Positions 41,901-57,700 of a stretch of 64,000 bases of DNA are shown one piece after another. The DNA lies in contig OZ037767.1 in assembly GCA_964035545.1 (NCBI GenBank), positions 17,361,781 through 17,425,780 on the forward strand. Direction: 5' to 3'. The notes beneath the pieces are model-generated. The model saw only the letters and a list, made by a program, of their open reading frames with translations. It was not told the DNA's origin and did no database searches. Position 1 is the first letter of the stretch; each line of letters starts with the position of its first letter. The stretch comes from Bugula neritina. Lineage: Eukaryota; Bryozoa; Gymnolaemata; Cheilostomatida; Bugulidae. The position numbers were made by a program, and so were the translations under genes.

Positions 41901-42991
41901 AATTCCATTCAAGTTCGTAATTAGAATTAGAATGAAAAGTAAATAATTTTTACAATTAGCTTGCAGTATTTTCAACTAAACATTATTAGCTATGAATTTT
42001 AGTATTATTCCAAACATGTAACTGTACCAGTATATCAGACAAAGAGGAACATTCTGTTGGCTAGACAGAAGTTCATGAAAAATGATTATAGATGTTATTA
42101 CTGGGTTAAACAGATAAAGCTGATGAGAGAAGATAACTACAGACAATATCCAATGAATAATTATTTAAATATGCAGTGTATAGCAGCAACACTGTTAACA
42201 TTATTATGTTACAAGTCATTGGTAAGCATAGATGTACATGAATAAATCACTACGTAGAAGGAAATATTATCTTAAATAACAGAACGACTAGACATTCATC
42301 AGCTAAAAAGAACCTATTATTAGATTTTTTATTGTCTAGATTTTCTGCCATAAAACTGTCTGTAAAACACAAATTAATGTAAATCTGAAAAGTTGACCTC
42401 ACCTTGAACTCTGTGTTCTGCTTCATCCTGACACTGTTCAAGGTAAGACACAGTGTTTGTTTTTCCTGTTCTTTTTGCAACATGTAGAGGAGTCTTATTC
42501 TCTGTGTTGTGAGTTTGGAGTAGCTCTAGTTGCTGTTTAGCATTAAGTTTATCCATCATTAGCTTGATCATTTGTGGGTGATCTCCCAATGCTGCACTGT
42601 GTATAGCTGTATTACCATAATATCTACTCTGTGTCTTGAGTAGCTCTACCTTCTGATCTACTGATACACCATCTAGTAGATATTTGATAGTGTCTGTATC
42701 ACCTCCCCATGCTGCTCTGTGTATAGCTGTATCACCATCAATACTCTGTACCTTGAGTAGCTCCACCTTCTGATCTACTGATACACCATCTACTAGGTAT
42801 TTGGTAGTGTCTGTATAACCTTTCTTAGCTACCCTCTGTAGTGTGTCGTCCTCTCTCAACAGTTTACATCTCTCTTCTATTGACACATGTGGAAGACATA
42901 ATTTCAAACTCTTGACAATGTTGACCTCTTTAGATCGACCTCTTTTTATTTTCAATAATGTCTCTTGCAGCTTTTGTGTATGTTTCAACAT
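38929..42991 (-). CDS. Ankyrin-repeat protein with an unassigned C-terminal domain, copy 2
   Basis: Exons are 42991-42403, 41661-40867, 40661-40485, 40388-40242, 40117-40028, 39740-39669, 39462-39287 and 39069-38929. Lengths and phases equal those of copy 1, giving 728 residues. No stop or frameshift was found. Exons 2-4 appear identical to copy 1. Differences cluster in exon 1 (for example Lys/Gln, Glu/Lys and Ser/His near the last ankyrin repeat) and in exons 5-8 (Tyr/Ser, Pro/Gln, Gly/Lys, Ala/Glu). The exon 1 donor is GTGAGG here and GTGAGT in copy 1. Both copies look functional. The architecture is ankyrin repeats, Ser/Pro-rich linker, a small possible domain, then a basic C-terminal helical domain. 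The family is not recognised. Confidence 0.85.
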
Positions 42992-43404
42992 TTTAATTTC
43001 TAAAATTATTATTTTAAAAACATTCAGCAACATAATACACAAAGGGTACATTTTGTGTCACTTTGATTTTGCCAAATTTTATTATTCATAATATACAATT
43101 TTATTCCACAAGCCTTTTGCTATATACATACTATGTACTATACACTAAAATATACTATAATTATATCATGTATACTATAGAATAATATATAATATAATTA
43201 TATCATGTACTATACACTAAAATATACTATAAATATATCATACCATACACTAAAATATTATAATATAAAGGTAGGTGAAGTATTATTAGAGAAACTGATA
43301 AAAGCCTGTGTGCTAGTCCACAAATGTAGCAAAAGAAGTTATGTTCTCGCAAGAATTTCAACCCGCGCCATAAATTCTGCTTTTACTGTTCCTAAGTGTA
43401 ATTA
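42992..43404. other. AT-rich 5' flank of ankyrin gene copy 2
   Basis: Matches 22815-23227 with the 20177-bp offset. No gene or clear promoter is seen. Confidence 0.5.
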
Positions 43405-43882
43405 TATCATACAATACACTAAAGTATACTATACTATGCTATACACTGATTATACTGATCATACTATACACTAAAGTATACTATACTATGCTATACACTG
43501 ATTATACTGATCATACTATACACTAAAGTATACTATACTATGCCATACACTGATTATACTGATCATACTATACACTAAAGTATACTATACTATGCTATAC
43601 ACTGATTATACTGATCATACTATACAGTATATACTAAAGTATACTATACTATGCTATACACTGATTATACTGATCATACTATACACTAAAGTATACTATA
43701 CTATGCTATACACTGATTATACTGATCATACTATACACTAAAGTATACTATACTATGCTATACACTGATTATACTGATCATACTATACACTAAAATATAC
43801 TATACTATGCTATACACTGATTATACTGATCATACTATACACTAAAGTATACTATACTATGCTATACACTGATTATATTATA
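43405..43882. repeat. 52-bp tandem repeat, right copy
   Basis: About nine 52-bp units, unchanged from 23228-23705, including the unit with the extra cagtatata. Confidence 0.95.
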
Positions 43883-43952
43883 AAACAGAAAACGCTATAA
43901 TATTATAATGGCCTATGTGTTAGTCATTAAACAGATTGTATTGTAGTCAAAC

Positions 43953-44227
43953 TGTATTACGGCATTCCTTCATGCTGCTCACAAATGCCGCACGGTTAGA
44001 TGCCAGCCGCGATGGCATGAACAAATCAACATCAAGCTCTCCTTTATAAGCTGGACATTATGATTGCCCAGACACACTTGGTTACTGGGACTACTACTGA
44101 GCTTACTAATTTATAACTTTTAATAATATTGTTTAAACTTTTATCTTGATGTAATTGTAATTGTTTAGTATTGTAAATATAATTCTTCTCTCAAGGATTG
44201 CAATCTCAGTTCTTTCTCTTAAACACA
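43953..44227 (+). mobile_element. Candidate solo LTR, right copy
   Basis: Paralogue of 23776-24050 with the same ends and the same imperfect flanking repeat. It was carried by the segmental duplication. Confidence 0.35.
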
Positions 44228-45660
44228 CAAAGAGTATGTTCTTGCCTTACAACCCATGCATGATCTACAACTTAGAAGTTTATTGCACAAAACTACGACA
44301 ATATTAACCAACAGAGTAAAATACAAGTAGTTGTAGAGAACTTCAGTAATAAAGTTGAGAAACATGCTGTAGTGAGCACAGTATATAGGCTGTAGAGTAG
44401 TAACACTGTACTGATTCTATGTCGACTACAGATCTCATTAAGGGGTTGTAATCAATGATGTCTACATCTCACTGTACTAACTGTAATACGAACACATGCT
44501 AACCTACTTTACTACCTGATAATCTACTAGACTGGTTCCTAGACAATCACTTTGATGTGTGAATCTAATTCAGTATACGCCACTTAAATTACTCAACATT
44601 AGAACTGTTAAGATTTTCAGATTTAGGGTTGATGTGCTACCCAGAGAGTCTATTTATCTACTATAGAACTGCACCAGGCTAAGTCGAGTGAACGAGTATA
44701 TTTTACACACAACTATACATTATAAAAACGATACATTATTTCCAAACAAGTTACACATCTAATCTATTTCACACTCTAGCTTCGACTGAGTTAGCAGCGG
44801 GAAACTACAATTGCTGCTAACTATCAACTACGCTAATTGGCTATCCATTGTTCCGGGTCAATTACGCGACCCTACATGTTGTGCTGCTGGTAGTTCCACG
44901 AACCACCACAGAACTTCCTATCTAGAAAATTATTTTGTAAATATGAAAGACTTCAATAATTATAATGAAGGTACATCTCTGTAACCATATACATAGTAAA
45001 GCGATGCTTACAAAATTTTATCATACTGTATACTTTGTATAACTAGTAGTAATAGTGCAAGTGTACTAATATTACTAGAGTTATTAGGCTATACTGACTA
45101 TGGTATCTTAAATATTAACAAATTTACTAACCTGATTGTAGTGACTATTCTATAATCATACTTGGTAGTTAGCCTGTCTGTTACACTCTGTTACACCGAA
45201 GTCACACAACTGACTACGCAGTACATATAAATAATCTATTTATCTACTAGCAATGCAGTTTCGGTTATGCAGGAAATTTAGAATGTAATTCATGGGGAAT
45301 TCCCATTTCCCAGTATTACTCACAATCATTAAAGAATTGTTTGGTTTTTGATCAACACACTACTTATGAAGAGATAAAGTAATTCTGATAGCTTAGAATG
45401 GATGAATACTTATTTAATCTCTTAACCATTATTACTTCATCTCTCTATAAATATTCAAGTTTTGCTAGGTTGTTGCAATGTGCGTATATTTCAAGGTTTA
45501 CTTAACAAATCTATGAGAAAACTTACAAAAATCACAATATTTCACTTATTCAGAGATTAGTAAATGCATTACTAGACCTGGTTTATGGTACAGAAAAAAA
45601 ATCATCTATACAGCATATGAAGTTCTCAACTCTGGTCACAACCTTTGTGCTGCATTGATT
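44228..45660. other. Intergenic DNA between ankyrin gene copy 2 and mrps5 exon 10
   Basis: Counterpart of 24051-25483. No ORF or RNA gene seen. Confidence 0.6.
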
Positions 45661-45666
45661 TTTATT
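45661..45666 (-). terminator. Poly(A) signal of the intact mrps5
   Basis: AATAAA on the minus strand, about 55 nt past the exon 10 stop codon (45723-45721). Confidence 0.6.
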
Positions 45667-45720
45667 TTACATCAACTCAATGCTAGAAGGTGTGTCAGTA
45701 TATAGTACAGAGGTTTAGCT

Positions 45721-48700
45721 TTACATCAACTCAATGCTAGAAGCCTGTCTCTGTATAGCAAGTTTGTGTTGATTTCTAAACTTGAGTTTGTTGAGTTTCT
45801 GCATGTGGTAGCTGTTCAATCTCTCATAGAACCTCACTTTCCTACCTTTTCTCAGTAAAGTTTTCCCATCTGAAAGAGTAGAACGTATGATATAATATAA
45901 TAAACAACACACTATATAGTATATACTATGATATAATATAATAAACAACACACTATATAGTATATACTATGATATAATATAATAAACAACACACTATATA
46001 ATATATACTAAGATATAATATAATAAACAACACACTATATAGTATATACTATGATATAATATAATAAACAACACACTATATAGTATATACTATGATATAA
46101 TATAATACACAACACACTATATAGTATATACTATGATATAATATAATACACAACACACCCATATAGTATATACTATGATATAATATAATAAACAACACAC
46201 TATATAGTATATACTATGATATAATATAATACACAACACACCCATATAATATATACTATAATATAATATAATACACAACACACTATATAATATATACTAT
46301 GATATAATATAATAAACAACACACTATATAATATATACTATGATATAATATAATAAACAACACACTATATAGTATATACTATGATATAATATAATAAACA
46401 ACACACTATATAGTATATACTATGATATAATACACAACACACTATATAGTATATACTATGATATAATATAATAAACAACACACTATATAATATATACTAA
46501 GATATAATATAATAAACAACACACTATATAACATATACTATGATATAATATAATAAACAACACACTATATAGTATATACTATGATATAATATAATAAACA
46601 ACACACTATATAATATATACTATGATATAATATAATAAACAACACACTATATAATATATACTATGATATAATATAATACACAACACACTATATAATATAT
46701 ACTATGATATAATATAATAAACAACACACTATATAGTATATACTATGATATAATATAATAAACAACACACTATATAATATATACTATGATATAATATAAT
46801 AAACAACACACTATATAGTATATACTATGATATAATATAATAAACAACACACTATATAGTATATACTATGATATAATATAATACACAACACACTATATAG
46901 TATATACTATGATATAATATAATAAACAACACACTATATAATATATATATACTATGATATAATATAATACACAACACACTATATAATATATACTATGATA
47001 TAATATAATAAACAACACACTATATAGTATATACTATGATATAATATAATAAACAACACACTATATAATATATATATACTATGATATAATATAATACACA
47101 ACACACTATATAGTATATACTATGATATAATATAATACACAACACACTATATAATATATACTATGATATAATATAATAAACAACATACTATATAGTATAT
47201 ACTATGATATAATATAATAAACAACACACTATATAATATATACTATGATATAATATAATAAACAACACACTATATAGTATATACTATGATATAATATAAT
47301 AAACAACACACTATATAATATATACTATGATATAATATAATAAACAACACACTATATAATATATACTATGATATAATATAATAAACAACACACTATATAA
47401 TATATACTATGATATAATATAATACACAACACACTATATAATATGTGACCTGGCACCACAAATCAAGGGATGTATATAAAATGTTGAAAACTTAGTTATT
47501 ACTATGGAGTGATAGAGCAGAATTTTTTGAACATTTTGCACTTTATTTGAAGTCTCTAGCATAAATAGAACTCGAGATATCAGTATTTAAAAATTTTAAC
47601 GTTTTTAGAATTTCTAAATTACTGTTTCGAGAAAATCGCGTTTAAAGTTGGCAACTCTAGAATAAGTTGAGAATTATTTGTTTACAATTTACAAGCCTTA
47701 GCAACGGGTCTTTGTATAATAGGAATAGTTGCAAATTTGGTATCAAAATAATTGTGACAGTTTGGGCTTTCTGTTAAACTAAATTTCATGCTGCCTCAAC
47801 ATAAAACTAGGTCAAATATGGCTGCCAAACTTTTTGTCTTATGTATTTGTCAATTTGCTTTTTACTTTGTTTAATGATTGAAAGGTTCAACAATTCCAGC
47901 AACGAAGAGGATGTTTCAGCAAGTTTGTGTGTTGAGATATTTAAATTAGGCATCCAAGTCAGCAGGAAGTCATATAAAACAAAATGGCAGCTGCTTCCTG
48001 TTATACATTGAATATCTTCCTCTCCTCTAATATATTGTGTAATATATCAAACTGCAGCTATTGAGCTGTGCTGTTTCATAGTTATTGCCTAATGAGTAGA
48101 GCACTTATGAGAAAAGTATTTGACTATTATGAGATCATTCGAAATTCATTCATAAATATCTTTATAATCTCTAACGGCAACTAAATTTACCAATTGATGT
48201 TGCAAATAAAAACATAAAATCAGCTATTAGAACTTTTGAGTTTTATTAGGCATTAATATTCACATTTAAAACATCAAATACATTATTTTAAAAAACTAAT
48301 TAAATGCAGTAACAAATCCAGCCTGGATACAACCATTATGCTTGAATTAACTCTAATCAAGAAAAGAAAATTAGGTAGCTTCTACGGTTTTTGCAAAAAA
48401 GGCACTTTTCATCTTTCTACTTCCTTGGTCTTCATAATATGAGTTTACGGAGTATGGACACATAACAACATGTATGTGGCAAAAGTTTCATCACTATCAT
48501 CAGCTGATTTTCTAGCAATTATAGATGCTGCTACTTGACATCCATTCTGCCAATCTACCCATCTATTGTCTATTCCAGAGCTGCAAGTACAATGTTGACT
48601 TTTTTAAATAACAAAAGAAAACGGTAGCTTGATTAGAAATTATACGCAGTTATATTATAAAAATTTAGTTAGTTAAACACTCTTGTGGTACTATTATCAC

Positions 48701-51700
48701 AGCAGTTAATTGTCATCCTGCATTTTATCAACATTTAAATTTATTGAATTAAACAGAACAATTTAAATTAAAAAAATTGTTGAAAATTTTCAAGCACATC
48801 ATTAAAAGACTGCAAACCTTTTTATGAATGAAATAAGCAGAAGCCATAACCTTGCAAGCCAAAATTCAGAGTGTCTACATTAGAAGTGTTAGATTGATAG
48901 GTAGTAGAGTTGTGTAGGCATAAGTCTTCACTCTAATGCTCTCATAAGTCCACTTTCTAAAATGTACAGAATATCGTATTATTCTATATTAACATAGTAT
49001 TATCAGTAAAATTACACACTATGCACTTGAATATCTAGCATATCTGCAATTGGCAATTTTGAAGCAATGTCTTTCGATAACTATTAACCACTCAGGCATT
49101 TAATTGAGTAAAAAAGCTAGCTAAGTTCAACTGAATATATTAAAGACATTTACTATAAAATCAATTTAAATTCAATAAATTACTTTAAAATATGAACAAA
49201 CTTTTGCTCATCCTTTATAATAAAATTAAAAAGTTTAGACTATTTATGCATTCAGTTAGTGTTACTACTCACTAAATAAGACTAAAAGTAACTTACTGAA
49301 AAACTAAGTCAGTCAACTATAGAATCACCATGAACTCGCATTAATATTTCATCATTATACTCATTTACATTTAATCACATTTACCATTTTAACTTGGTTA
49401 TAGGTGATGCTTTTATCAATATAAATAGGATTATCAATTGAGTTTTGAAAGTAACTGCAAGCCTGCATAATGTGATAAAGATTTTATCATTATATCAAAC
49501 TTTGAGCTAATTTAAAAATCACAAAAGGAACCGGTAGTTTGACTATTAGGCCTAATGTTAATACTAATAGTAATAGTAATCAGTAACTGTATTCACAAAA
49601 TCTAAGGCAGAGGCTAAAAGTTACTAAGAATAAGTCCAATGTAAATTTAAATATCAACTATAGAATAAATCAATAAATATAATACTATCAGTATAAGTAT
49701 CAAGTTTTAAGACCGAAGGCGAAACTCAGAGTGAGAGTGAGACTCAAATACTGAAATAGTGAATTTATAATTATTAATTATTACTTATACTATTAGTATT
49801 AATATTAATCATTTAATGAGCTACATTTGGTTTTCAAATACCGGTGGCAGTATCAGTAAATCATGAATGATATTCATTATGATTATCATTATGAGTAACC
49901 GTACCTCAAACTGTGAGTCATAGTGAGAGTCATTTAAATAGTTACTAGTAGTACTAGTACTAGTAGTATAGAATAAGAATAGACATACTGATACTCCTAG
50001 TGATAGTATGAATATTAATAAATTGATAACTACAAATAATCCTGGCAACAATTCTAAGTTAGTAGCGTAAATGATGGTTTTGAGTATAATTACCTGTATT
50101 GTTGTGATTTTCAAGCTTGAACGCTAAAGATAAATATTAAGTCTAGCATTTATCACCAAAGGGCAAAACAGCTCAGTAACTTAAAAGCTAACTTTGGATG
50201 GAGCGCGATGAAAAACTAAAACTAGCCTTCGATTTTAAATACGATGCTTCTGACAATGCGAAGAAAGAGGTGTAAGGTAAATTTATTTGATAAAAATAAA
50301 TTTGCAAGATCTCACGCTATGAAAATGACTAAAATTGTCTTCTTTCTTTATTTGATAACTTCGCAATTTTTTCATCATTTAAAAAATTGAATGCCTTAGT
50401 TACCAACTTTAAATGCAGTTTTGGAGCTGAAGGAATCATCAAATGCTTACGAAAGTATGATTTTTGAAATCCTTGGATTTTTTCGTATTAGAAAAACTCA
50501 AAACCTAAAAACTGGAAATTAATTTCAAATTTAAGTATATCCAAATTAAACCTTCATTTACTACACTTTATAAACGCCGCCACATCCCCGGTTTTGTCGC
50601 GACTGGTCACATATATACTATGATATAATATAATAAACAACACACTATATAGTATATACTATGATATAATATAATAAACAACACACTATATAGTATATAC
50701 TATGATATTATATAATAAACAACACACTATATAGTATATACTATGATATAATATAATAAACAACACACTATATAGTATATACTATGATATAATATAATAA
50801 ACAACACACTATATAGTATATACTATGATATAATATAATAAACAACACACTATATAGTATATACTATGATATAATATAATACACAACACACTATATAGTA
50901 TATACTATGATATAATATAATAAACAACACACTATATAATATATACTATGATATAATATAATAAACAACACACTATATAATATATACTATGATATAATAT
51001 AATACACAACACACTATATAGTATATACTATGATATAATATAATAAACAACACACTATATAGTATATACTATGATATAATATAATACACAACACACTATA
51101 TAATATATACTATGATATAATATAATACACAACACACCCATATAGTATATACTATGATATAATATAATAAACAACACACTATATAGTATATACTATGATA
51201 TAATATAATAAACAACACACTATATAACATATACTATGATATAATATAATAAACAACACACTATATAGTATATACTATGATATAATATAATAAACAACAC
51301 ACTATATAATATATACTATGATATAATATAATAAACAACACACTATATAGTATATACTATGATATAATATAATACACAACACACTATATAGTATATACTA
51401 TGATATAATATAATACACAACACACTATATAGTATATACTATGATATAATATAATAAACAACACACTATATAGTATATACTATGATATAATATAATAAAC
51501 AACACACTATATAGTATATACTATGATATAATATAATAAACAACACACTATATAATATATACTATGATATAATATAATAAACAACACACTATATAATATA
51601 TACTATGATATAATATAATAAACAACACACTATATAGTATATACTATGATATAATATAATAAACAACACACTATATAATATATACTATGATATAATATAA

Positions 51701-54700
51701 TAAACAACACACTATATAGTATATACTATGATATAATATAATAAACAACACACTATATAATATATACTATGATATAATATAATAAACAACACACTATATA
51801 GTATATACTATGATATAATATAATAAACAACACACTATATAACATATACTATGATATAATATAATAAACAACACACTATATAATATATACTATGATATAA
51901 TATAATAAACAACACACTATATAATATATACTATGATATAATATAATAAACAACACACTATATATTATATACTATGATATAATATAATACACAACACACT
52001 ATATAGTATATACTATGATATAATATAATACACAACACACTATATAGTATATACTATGATATAATATAATAAACAACACACTATATAGTATATACTATGA
52101 TATAATATAATAAACAACACACTATATAGTATATACTATGATATAATATAATAAACAACACACTATATAATATATACTATGATATAATATAATAAACAAC
52201 ACACTATATAATATATACTATGATATAATATAATAAACAACACACTATATAGTATATACTATGATATAATATAATACACAACACACTATATAATATATAC
52301 TATGATATAATATAATAAACAACACACTATATAGTATATACTATGATATAATATAATAAACAACACACTATATAGTATATACTATGATATAATATAATAT
52401 ACAACACACTATATAGTATATACTATGATATAATATAATAAACAACACACTATATAATATATACTATGATATAATATAATACACAACACACTATATAGTA
52501 TATACTATGATATAATATAATAAACAACACACTATATAGTATATACTATGATATAATATAATAAACAACACACTATATAGTATATACTATGATATAATAT
52601 TATAATAAACAACACACTATATAACATATACTATGATATAATATAATACACAACACACTATATAATATATACTATGATATAATATAATAAACAACACACT
52701 ATATAGTATATACTATGATATAATATAATAAACAACACACTATATAATATATACTATGATATAATATAATACACAACACACTATATAGTATATACTATGA
52801 TATAATATAATAAACAACACACTATATAATATATACTATGATATAATATAATACACAACACACTATATAGTATATACTATGATATAATATTATAATAAAC
52901 AACACACTATATAACATATACTATGATATAATATAATACACAACACACTATATAATATATACTATGATATAATATAATAAACAACACACTATATAGTATA
53001 TACTATGATATAATATAATAAACAACACACTATATAGTATATACTATGATATAATATAATATACAACACACTATATAGTATATACTATGATATAATATAA
53101 TAAACAACACACTATATAATATATACTATGATATAATATAATACACAACACACTATATAGTATATACTATGATATAATATAATAAACAACACACTATATA
53201 ATATATACTATGATATAATATAATAAACAACACACTATATAGTATATACTATGATATAATATAATACACAACACACTATATAGTATATACTATGATATAA
53301 TATAATAAACAACACACTATATAGTATATACTATGATATAATATAATAAACAACACACTATATAGTATATACTATGATATAATATAATACACAACACACT
53401 ATATAATATATACTATGATATAATATAATAAACAACACACTATATAATATATACTATGATATAATATAATACACAACACACTATATAGTATATACTATGA
53501 TATAATATAATACACAACACACTATATAATATATACTATGATATAATATAATACACAACACACCCATATAGTGTCGCTTCAGGTCAAAGTGTTCCAATGG
53601 TTCATCCTTCACAGCGCCATCACTGGGTTCAGCTAGAACTGACGGCACATTATACTTTGGACTCAACTCAACGACGTAGTAATTAGTCTTGTCGGCTAAA
53701 TTCTGATGCGTTTCCTGTATGAAGACACGGACTGTACAACTAAAACCGTATTCACAAGTAGCATTTACAGTTACTGTATTCATATTTAGTAGTAAACAGT
53801 TACTATATGTAGTAGTACACAGTTACTATATTTAGTAGTAAACAGTTACTCTATTTAGTAGTAAACAGTTACTATATTTAGTAGTAAACAGTTACTATAT
53901 TTAGTAGTATACAGTTACTATATTTAGTAGTAAACAGTTACTATATTTAGTAGTAAATAGTTACTATATTTAGTAGTAAATAGTTACTATATTTAGTAGT
54001 AAATAGTTACTATATTTAGTAGTAAACAGTTACTATATTTAGTAGTATACAGTTACTATATTTAGTAGTATACAGTTACTATATTTAGTAGTACACAGTT
54101 ACTATATTTAGTAGTAAACAGTTACTATATTTAGTAGTAAACAGTTACTATATTTAGTAGTAAATAGTTACTATATTTAGTAGTAAACAGTTACTATATT
54201 TAGTAGTACACAGTTACTATATTTAGTAGTACACAGTTACTATATTTAGTAGTACACAGTTACTATATTTAGTAGTAAATAGTTACTATATTTAGTAGTA
54301 CACAGTTACTATATTTAGTAGTACACAGTTACTATATTTAGTAGTACACAGTTACTATATTTAGTAGTACACAGTTACTATATTTAGTAGTACACAGTTA
54401 CTATATTTAGTAGTAAACAGTTACTATATTTAGTAGTAAATAGCTGTTACTATATTTAGTAGTAAACAGTTACTATATTTAGTAGTAAACAGTTACTATA
54501 TTTAGTAGTAAACAGTTACTATATTTAGTAGTAAATAGCTGTTACTATATTTAGTAGTAAACAGTTACTATATTTAGTAGTACACAGTTACTATATTTAG
54601 TAGTAAACAGTTACTATATTTAGTAGTAAACAGTTACTATATTTAGTAGTACACAGTTACTATATTTAGCAGTAAACAGTTACTATATTTAGTAGTAAAT

Positions 54701-57700
54701 AGTTACTATATTTAGTAGTAAACAGTTACTATATTTAGTAGTAAACAGTTATACTATATTTAGTGCTATATGGTCACCATATTCAGAAGTCCCTGTAGGA
54801 AACATCCAGCCACGTTCTGTATATTCTTTGTTCTTCCTTCCACTTTACAGTAGAGATCTTTAATACCAACACACTGAGCTATGGTCCTGATAGCCCTGTG
54901 ACATACTAGCCCATAGCCTGAGGACATGTACAATATACTGTATAATACGCAGGTGAAAGAATAGTCATGTGTACAGACAATATTTGTTAGACCTTGGACT
55001 ATAACTAAATGAATACTTGGGGTGACTTATTCACATATTCTCATTCTTGTTGCTATTAACTCTTATGTAACAGTATTTAAGGTGTACTGACTGCTGTACA
55101 TGTGAATATATTAGACTAGCTGTAACACCAAGAAATACTTAGTCATACTAGTTATCTATTCAGAGTATTAGAGTGGAATACTAATACTAGCTTATCTGTT
55201 TGTTCTCAGGTGTTATCAGTGAACACTTTATCACTATGAACATGGGATTATATCACACACTAGGGGAGGGCATGTTTCCCCATTGCTAACTCTACATACA
55301 CTGTACTGTATACATGTACATACACTGTACTGTATACATGTACATACACTGTACTGTATACATGTACATTACATACAGTACAGTGTGGTTTGGGGTAATA
55401 AGGGCACAAATGGAAAAGTAGGTAGAATAGCAAACTGGTGTTAAATTTTCACAAACCCCAAACTAAACCCCCAACCTCAAACCTTAATATTGAAAGTGTA
55501 AGCACAGGGCCACACAACGCGTTTTACACACGCATGACGTGCGAGAAAACCCGTGAGTGACCTGCTACACAGTGCATGTGTTGCGAGAGCAGAAATTGTT
55601 TAGCTAATGGTGTCAGCATAAAACTTTACTGCTCGCCTACAGACTTTTGTTTTTAAAACTACGTCATCGGCAAAATGACTTTAGATATCATAAAAGCGGA
55701 AATGCAAACTATATGAAACTGTTTTAACTCAGTTTGCTAAAAGCTAAAGCGTGAATTAAAATAAAAAAAGTGTGCTGGCTAAATGATAATAAACCAATTA
55801 GGTCAAACACGCACGAGCTTGCCGCACTTCTCGCTCAGCATGTTAGACGCATGAATATCCCGCACACGACGTCACATTTTTTGGCTAAACAGGTTTTCTG
55901 GCACGTCACTCGCGTCTGGCCCTACGCTAACATTTTAACCTACTGTATACATGTATGCACACTACATATAACAATCAACAGGAAGTAGAAAGAGACCTTC
56001 AGGTTTGGGCGTGGCTATCAGTCTAGTAGCTCCGATCTTCACATGGAAGTCGTGCCATATCGTCCTGTTCTCCTTCAAGTTGACATACTGGAGTCGCTGA
56101 GCTGCCGTGTTCTTAGCCTATAAGATTCAAAGAGACAAAACATGTAATCCACGTCATTATTGGCTGAAAATAGACAAGTCGCATCTTATTATACACGTAT
56201 ATAACAGAGTATGACAGAGTACGACTTACTTTGCGTATAGCCGGCTGACCAAGGCTAGACTTTGCCACGGCCGTTCCTACCAGCCCCTTTCCATTACCAA
56301 CAACAACTAAAGCACTGAAGCTATGTTTCCTGCCCAGATTTCCAGTCATGTGGGAAACGGTTTTAAATTCCAGTATCCGGGAATCAAAGCCATCAAAATT
56401 ATCTGCAACATTATTGGTCAGTCAAAACTAACAGGCATTGCTATTGGCCAATGCCAACCTCTCAATGTACGCAGACGCACACAAAACAAAAGTCTTCAAG
56501 TAAATGAGGTGAATTATAAACCAACTACAATAATTGCAATCTCCACAACTCTTGGGGAGTTATTTATATTTTTCAGAGACTTGAGGTAAAGCTATAAACT
56601 AACTTTTAGTTCTCACATATATTCAGTCACTGAGTACTTGAGTAAAGGATGATAACTAAACACTATATACTCTAGCAGTCTAGCTATATATAATATATAC
56701 TCTAGGTATATACATATATATACACGTACACTCATTGTGAGGATCAGGAACTCCTGCTGATATACCGGGTAGTTTGGCTCCGGACCAGCCCCGCTCCAAG
56801 GGAAACCTCTTCGTCCTGGCAAACTAACAACACAATACTGGATCACAGGTTACATCTACTGATACATATACTGACACATATACTGATACATATACTGACA
56901 CATATACTGACACACATACTGACACATATACTGACACACATACTGATACATATACTGACACACATACTGATACATGTACTGATACATATACTGACACATA
57001 TACTGACACACATACTGACACATATACTGACACATATACTGACACATATACTGATACATATACTGACACATATACTGATACATATACTGATACATATACT
57101 GACACACATACTGACACACATACTGATACATATACTGACACATATACTGACACATGTACTGACACATATACTGACACATATACTGACACATATACTGACA
57201 CACATATACTGATACATATACTGACACATATTGATACATATACTGACACATATACTGATACATATACTGGCACATATACTGACACATATACTGACACATA
57301 TACTGACACATGTACTGACACATATACTGACACATATACTGACACACATACTGATACATATACTGACACATATACTGACACATGTACTGACACATATACT
57401 GACACATATACTGACACATATACTGACACACATATACTGATACATATACTGACACATATTGATACATATACTGACACATATACTGACACACATACTGACA
57501 CATATACTGACACATATACTGATACATATACTGGCACATATACTGATACATATACTGACACATATTGATACATATACTGACACATATACTGACACACATA
57601 ATGACACATATACTGACACATATACTGACACATATACTGACACATATATTGACACATATACTGATACATATACTGACACATATACTGACACACATACTGA

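Larger units (their letters stand above)
38370..45886. repeat. Segmental duplication, right copy
   Basis: Paralogue of 18329-25709. See that entry for extent and divergence. Confidence 0.95.

Noticed and set aside
49821-50114. 97-codon minus-strand ORF inside the 3.17-kb element
   Set aside because: The composition is random and hydrophobic, and no transposase motif or splice context was seen.
55440-55495. C-rich words (aaacccccaacctcaaacc) resembling degenerate telomere repeats
   Set aside because: They are too irregular, with no tandem period, and sit inside an intron in two copies.
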